From Myxococcales bacterium (GTDB lineage: Bacteria > Myxococcota_A > Polyangia > Palsa-1104 > JAEUJZ01), in contig JAEUJZ010000160.1 of the NCBI GenBank assembly GCA_016794505.1, positions 124,001 through 188,000 of the forward strand: a stretch of DNA of 64,000 nt, given 5' to 3'. Positions 61,501-64,000 of the stretch are shown here, piece by piece; within the stretch, counting starts at the first letter, position 1, and every line of letters starts with the position of its first letter. A model generated the notes under the pieces. It was not told the origin of the DNA. It did no database searches and saw only the letters and a program-made list of their open reading frames with translations. Position numbers and translations under genes: made by a program.

Positions 61501-62314
61501 CCCCGACGGATCGTTGGTGGCAACGGCCAGCAGCGACTACGACGTGCGTCTGTGGGATGGGCAGAGCGGTCAGCCGCTGCGGGTCTTGCACGGACATGCC
61601 GGGCCGGTGTTTGCCGTCGCGTTTTCCCCCGACGGCAGTCGCTTGGTGTCGGCGGGCTTCGATCACGTCTTGCGCTTCTGGGATCCCAAAACCGGTGCCC
61701 AGACCGCCGAGGTTCCAGGGCACAGCGGCAATGCCAACTGGCTGGCGTTTTCACCGGACGGAAAGCTCATGGTCTCGACCGGCAGCGAAGGCGAGACATG
61801 GATTCGAGACGGTCGCACGGGGGCCGCGCTTCGCTCGCTGCGTGGCCACAGCGGACGCGTCAACCGCGCCGAGTTCTTTGTCCCGACGGGCGCCGCGCCG
61901 GGCGAGCTTCGCGTCGTCACCGCATCGAGCGATCGCAGCGTGCGCATCTGGGATCCTCAGACCGGCAGCGCCCTGAGTGTGCTGGCCGGGTTTGCCGACG
62001 ATGTGACCTCGGTGGCTCCGTCGCCCGATGGCCGACGTCTCTTGGTGACCAGCGGTGAGCAGGGCGTTCGGCTGTGGGATGTCGCGGCCGAGATGCCGCT
62101 TGCCGTTCTGCCCGGCTTTTTTGAAGAGTCGGTCACCGCCAGCTATGGCTGGCCAGACGGGCGGCACTTCATCATCGCCAGCAGCGACGGGCTGACCAAG
62201 GTCTATACCGACGACTACCCCGCCAACTTGGCCGGCACACTCAGCAACGCTTGCGAGCTTTTGCGTTACCAGCGCGACTTCGAGCGGGTGCGCGAAGACT
62301 GTCTCGGCAACTGA
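58517..62314 (+). CDS. STAND-type ATPase with transmembrane helix and 14 WD40 repeats
   Basis: This encodes 1265 residues. It opens with NPYRGLRPYGLADADRFHGR, the typical lead-in of nSTAND1 NTPases. Walker A is LLTGPCGSGKTSLI (about residue 48), and Walker B reads PLLFIDHAEEL (about 115). Residues ~130-470 are the helical arm. One transmembrane helix (about 489-506, LALGAGLVLVLLGLAA) is followed by a WD40 region from about 575 to 1230 with 14 units ending in (I/L)W(D/N/E), enough for two seven-bladed propellers. There is no protease, nuclease or other effector domain at the N-terminus. Likely a membrane-tethered sensor or scaffold; the signal and output are unknown. Confidence 0.9.
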   Translation: MPDALSNPYRGLRPYGLADADRFHGRRRLTQRVIDRLQGGAKKLLLTGPCGSGKTSLIMAGLFPSLSSLSMHGVVLAHPGLDPFEQLARQGLSGAAEDLLGALRAKAGSHKPLLFIDHAEELATAELGLVQRNLLQQLAQSFGGADSGPEPTVLIAVRTDCQDALSGAAPQLLPWLDGPSVYVPAGLELSEWMAIVREPARAAGRDVEASLIAAIGSELATLNQEVSERGAAVLPHLSFVLHALWQHGQEGPLRCADYQQLGGLRHSLQRWADSAWASLPSHSAARRAILPLLSFIGRSERGLLLARPLSLAAWRLHEATASSSLEATSAAGLAALLDSGLIHIDETQDSVELVHAVLPEAWPQLAQMHRDEQRFTIWHRSMTTLVLPRPDAEGTAAEPMSAGPSTGAASGRVSSEAAQSVVAASTLSGTQLAEAERWLGERPGEIDGAVRQLIEDCRQSRSSRQQAMRSRPPGTLGSPPQPGLPWPLALGAGLVLVLLGLAAQRFVHYRELRGRDFDLATERGARASLLVMQPGQDGTALALAIKAVAPALRAGRPVPLFAKEGLMTAYSLARNSQPLHGHTDRVDSAVFDPSGSLVLTASTDRTARIWDARTGRQLLTFSGHRQMLTSASFSANGQTVLTTSTDGTARLWEVSSGRLLHELVGHGVAVENGQFSPNGSAVVTAGHDGAARIWDVQSGRLLHTLAGHRDRVTNATFSRDGRRILTASWDRSARIWDAGSGRLLRVLVGHNARLYLAAFTADGQRVATAGWDQSVRLWNVAEAPTAAETGPPPLGPDGAQLASAMPVAESPPAVLPHEELIQVLVFSPDGAWLATAGANGMLKLWDARSGTLKAKLSGHYGSVYGLDFASDSKHFVSAGSDRTVRLWNVGVERAVAVLYGHSSHIYTAAFSPSGDRVVTASYDQTARIWDVRAGQPVAILQGHRRGVTSASFSRQGTRIITSSEDHTARLWAWPGGALIRELRDHTNLVNMAAFSPDGSLVATASSDYDVRLWDGQSGQPLRVLHGHAGPVFAVAFSPDGSRLVSAGFDHVLRFWDPKTGAQTAEVPGHSGNANWLAFSPDGKLMVSTGSEGETWIRDGRTGAALRSLRGHSGRVNRAEFFVPTGAAPGELRVVTASSDRSVRIWDPQTGSALSVLAGFADDVTSVAPSPDGRRLLVTSGEQGVRLWDVAAEMPLAVLPGFFEESVTASYGWPDGRHFIIASSDGLTKVYTDDYPANLAGTLSNACELLRYQRDFERVREDCLGN

Positions 62315-62334
62315 CCAGCCGGCGGACCCAGTGC

Positions 62335-63630
62335 ATGGCGACGACTAGCCCCGTACCCGCGATGCCTTCTGTCCCCCTGATGCGATCCGCGTACTCGGAG
62401 CGTCTTTCCCGGTCGCTGTGGTGCTTGGCTGCGCTGGTTGTGTCTGTCTGTCTGGGCTGTGGGGCCCGCCAGCAGCGTACGACACCGACGGGCCACGCAG
62501 CGCCAGCAGCCAGTTCTGGATCGGGATCGCCAGCCGCGTCCATTGCGCACCCTGGGATATGTCCCGATGTGCCGACGATGATTACGCAGACTTCCGCTTC
62601 GGAGCGCCCAGGCTGGGCCGCGGGTCTGCGAGCCAGGCCGTGTCCAGGGGATCGCTGTCTCGGCTACCAGAGCTGCCTCTGCGACGACAGCGGTCGCTTG
62701 ATCAGCCGCACCTCGCACCACGACGAGACCATGCTGTTCGATGAGTCTGGACGCCCGCAGGAGTCGCGCTTCCCCGACCGCAGCACCGGGCGCACCGTCC
62801 ACGTGGTCTATGCCTATGCTGGCGACTGCACCGTCGAGGCCTTCGATCTCGATAGCGATGGCTGGGTCGAGCGCTTCTGTCGCGTGCGCTCGGTCTGCGG
62901 ACCCGGCGTCCTCTGCCGCGAGTGCGCCGACGTGCAGGTCGAGCTTTTGTCTCGGCCTTGCCCAGCCGGCGTCTGTCCCGCCCTCTATTCACGCTGTGGC
63001 TGCGACGAAAAGGGCCGCATCATCGAAGCCGTCCGCGATGCCGAACACTCGCGCCAGACCACGCGGTACGACAGCGCCGGGCGCATCATCGAAGAGGCGC
63101 ACTATCGCGCCGGCCAGCGCCTGCTTTTGCAGCAGACCGCGTACGACTCGCGCGGGCGCGTCGTTGAGCAGCGCGTGATTCCGCAGGGCCCGCAGACGCG
63201 GACGCAGATCGAGTGGCACGACGATGGATCACGGCGCGAGGTGGTGTATCTCGATGACAAGCCCCAGCGCGAGACCCGCGTCGACCTATCCCAGCCAGGC
63301 CGGGAAACGGTCACGATCCGCGACGCCACGGGCACGCACACCCAGACGACGCTGCTGCGTCGCGATGGCGGCAGGACGCTGCGTATCCCGCTTTCGCCGC
63401 CTGTGACCGAAGACTGGCTCGCTTGTCGTGAGCAAAACGACTGCCGCGTCGTCTTCGATCGCTGTCACTGCGACGCCGCGTGGATCGTCGGTCGCAGCTT
63501 TGAGCCGCAGCTACGCCAGCACGTCGAGCGCACGTGCCAGCGGCAGCAAGCTCCGGTCCCCTGTCCGACGGTGGTCTTTCCGGTGCCAGTGCCGCGCTGT
63601 GTGCAGGGCCTGTGCGCGGCTGGGAACTAA
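62335..63630 (+). CDS. Lipoprotein with YD/RHS-like repeats and Cys-rich segments
   Basis: This encodes 431 residues. A signal peptide ends in VCLGC, a lipobox. Cys-rich blocks (CPGDRCLGYQSCLCD, CSRVRSVCGP-type pairs, CPAGVCPALYSRCGCDEKG) alternate with YD/RHS-like repeats (DESGRPQESRFPDR, TRYDSAGRIIEEAHYRA, TAYDSRGRVVEQRVI). These repeats bind carbohydrate in larger proteins. The C-terminus has a third Cys cluster (CREQNDCRVVFDRCHCD). The start at 62335 is chosen for the signal peptide; an internal ATG at 62380 is closer to the hydrophobic core. It starts 20 bases after the STAND-WD40 gene stop and may be co-transcribed. Function unknown. Confidence 0.78.
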   Translation: MATTSPVPAMPSVPLMRSAYSERLSRSLWCLAALVVSVCLGCGARQQRTTPTGHAAPAASSGSGSPAASIAHPGICPDVPTMITQTSASERPGWAAGLRARPCPGDRCLGYQSCLCDDSGRLISRTSHHDETMLFDESGRPQESRFPDRSTGRTVHVVYAYAGDCTVEAFDLDSDGWVERFCRVRSVCGPGVLCRECADVQVELLSRPCPAGVCPALYSRCGCDEKGRIIEAVRDAEHSRQTTRYDSAGRIIEEAHYRAGQRLLLQQTAYDSRGRVVEQRVIPQGPQTRTQIEWHDDGSRREVVYLDDKPQRETRVDLSQPGRETVTIRDATGTHTQTTLLRRDGGRTLRIPLSPPVTEDWLACREQNDCRVVFDRCHCDAAWIVGRSFEPQLRQHVERTCQRQQAPVPCPTVVFPVPVPRCVQGLCAAGN

Positions 63631-63654
63631 GACACCGGACGAAGCGAATGGTCG

Positions 63655-64000
63655 CTAGCCCAGAGCAGCCAGCGCGGCGTCGTAGTTCGGTTCTTGCGCG
63701 ATCTCTGGCACAAGCTCGCGATACACGACCTGGTTGTTTTCATCGACCACCACCACGGCGCGAGCGCACAGCCCGGCCAGCGGTCCGCCCGCGATCGTGA
63801 GGCCGTAGTCGTTGGCGAAGCTGCCGCGAAACGTCGAGAGGCTCTCGACGTGCTCGATCCCTTCGGCTGCGCAGAAGCGCTTGTGCGCAAACGGCAAGTC
63901 GGCCGAGATGTTGAGCACGACGACGCCACCGCGCCCAGTCGCCTTCTTATTGAACGTCCGCACCGACGCCGCGCAGACCGGCGTATCGACGCTGGGGAAG
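63655..64000 (-). CDS. tpx: Thiol peroxidase Tpx, C-terminal part
   Basis: The 5' part runs off the right edge of the window. About 115 residues are visible: the peroxidatic-Cys motif [17 protein letters not shown], then [34 protein letters not shown] with the resolving Cys, and the C-terminus to ALAALG. Spacing between the two Cys matches atypical 2-Cys Tpx enzymes that reduce lipid and hydrogen peroxides with thioredoxin. It is convergent with the YD-repeat lipoprotein gene. Confidence 0.95.
   Translation of the reverse strand, partial: FPSVDTPVCAASVRTFNKKATGRGGVVVLNISADLPFAHKRFCAAEGIEHVESLSTFRGSFANDYGLTIAGGPLAGLCARAVVVVDENNQVVYRELVPEIAQEPNYDAALAALG

Noticed and set aside
58517-62314. STAND-WD40 protein as a defence system of the Avs type
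   Set aside because: It has no effector domain, and no nuclease, protease or other defence gene is adjacent. Only a general sensor role is claimed.

Overview
This window of about 64 kb is GC-rich, almost gapless bacterial chromosome and looks like a member of the Myxococcota (former Deltaproteobacteria) or a close relative. The evidence is indirect. It carries many lipoproteins with FG-GAP, beta-propeller or YD repeats, a STAND-type ATPase fused to 14 WD40 repeats, two PP2C phosphatases, a PAS histidine kinase with a NarL-type regulator, and a class II (B12-dependent) ribonucleotide reductase. No rRNA, tRNA, CRISPR array, insertion sequence, integrase or phage gene was recognised, so this is core or slowly changing chromosome rather than an island.

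Layout. 1-4 kb: the mnmG 3' end, a lipoprotein, and a MacA-like adaptor with a MacB-like ATPase but no permease. 4-7 kb: PP2C phosphatase, M48 metallopeptidase and a BtuF/FecB-type binding protein with two palindromes upstream. 7-10.5 kb: nrdJ. 10.6-14.5 kb (minus): arginase, inositol-phosphatase-like enzyme, VTT membrane protein and a CBM9-like exported protein, tightly spaced. 14.6-20.7 kb: FG-GAP lipoprotein, two-component pair and mutM. 21-29 kb: conserved small proteins, a GapN-like aldehyde dehydrogenase, the bacillithiol genes bshC and bshA, mazG, a 21-bp tandem array and an acyltransferase. 29-42 kb: a second PP2C, a radical-SAM-like protein, and a Bat aerotolerance operon (MoxR, DUF58, DUF4381-like, BatA, a BatB/BatC fusion, a BatD/BatE fusion) that runs into arfB. 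42-49 kb: gloA, small proteins, a methyltransferase with two degenerate NUDIX-like regions, a propeller lipoprotein and a family-4 uracil-DNA glycosylase. 49-58.4 kb (minus): a co-directional run of flippase-like protein, RND/MMPL exporter, glycosyltransferase, methyltransferase, polysaccharide deacetylase and a secreted tandem SRPBCC protein. 58.5-64 kb: the STAND-WD40 protein, a YD-repeat lipoprotein and the 3' part of tpx.

Themes. Oxidative and thiol stress recurs: bshA/bshC, Bat, gloA, tpx, mutM and a UDG. The best candidate for an undescribed system is the 49.7-57.7 kb run, which reads as a pathway to make, modify, flip and export a glycosylated lipid. It also contains two sharply AT-rich coding islands. 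The fused Bat genes and the methyltransferase/NUDIX-like fusion are the next most interesting.
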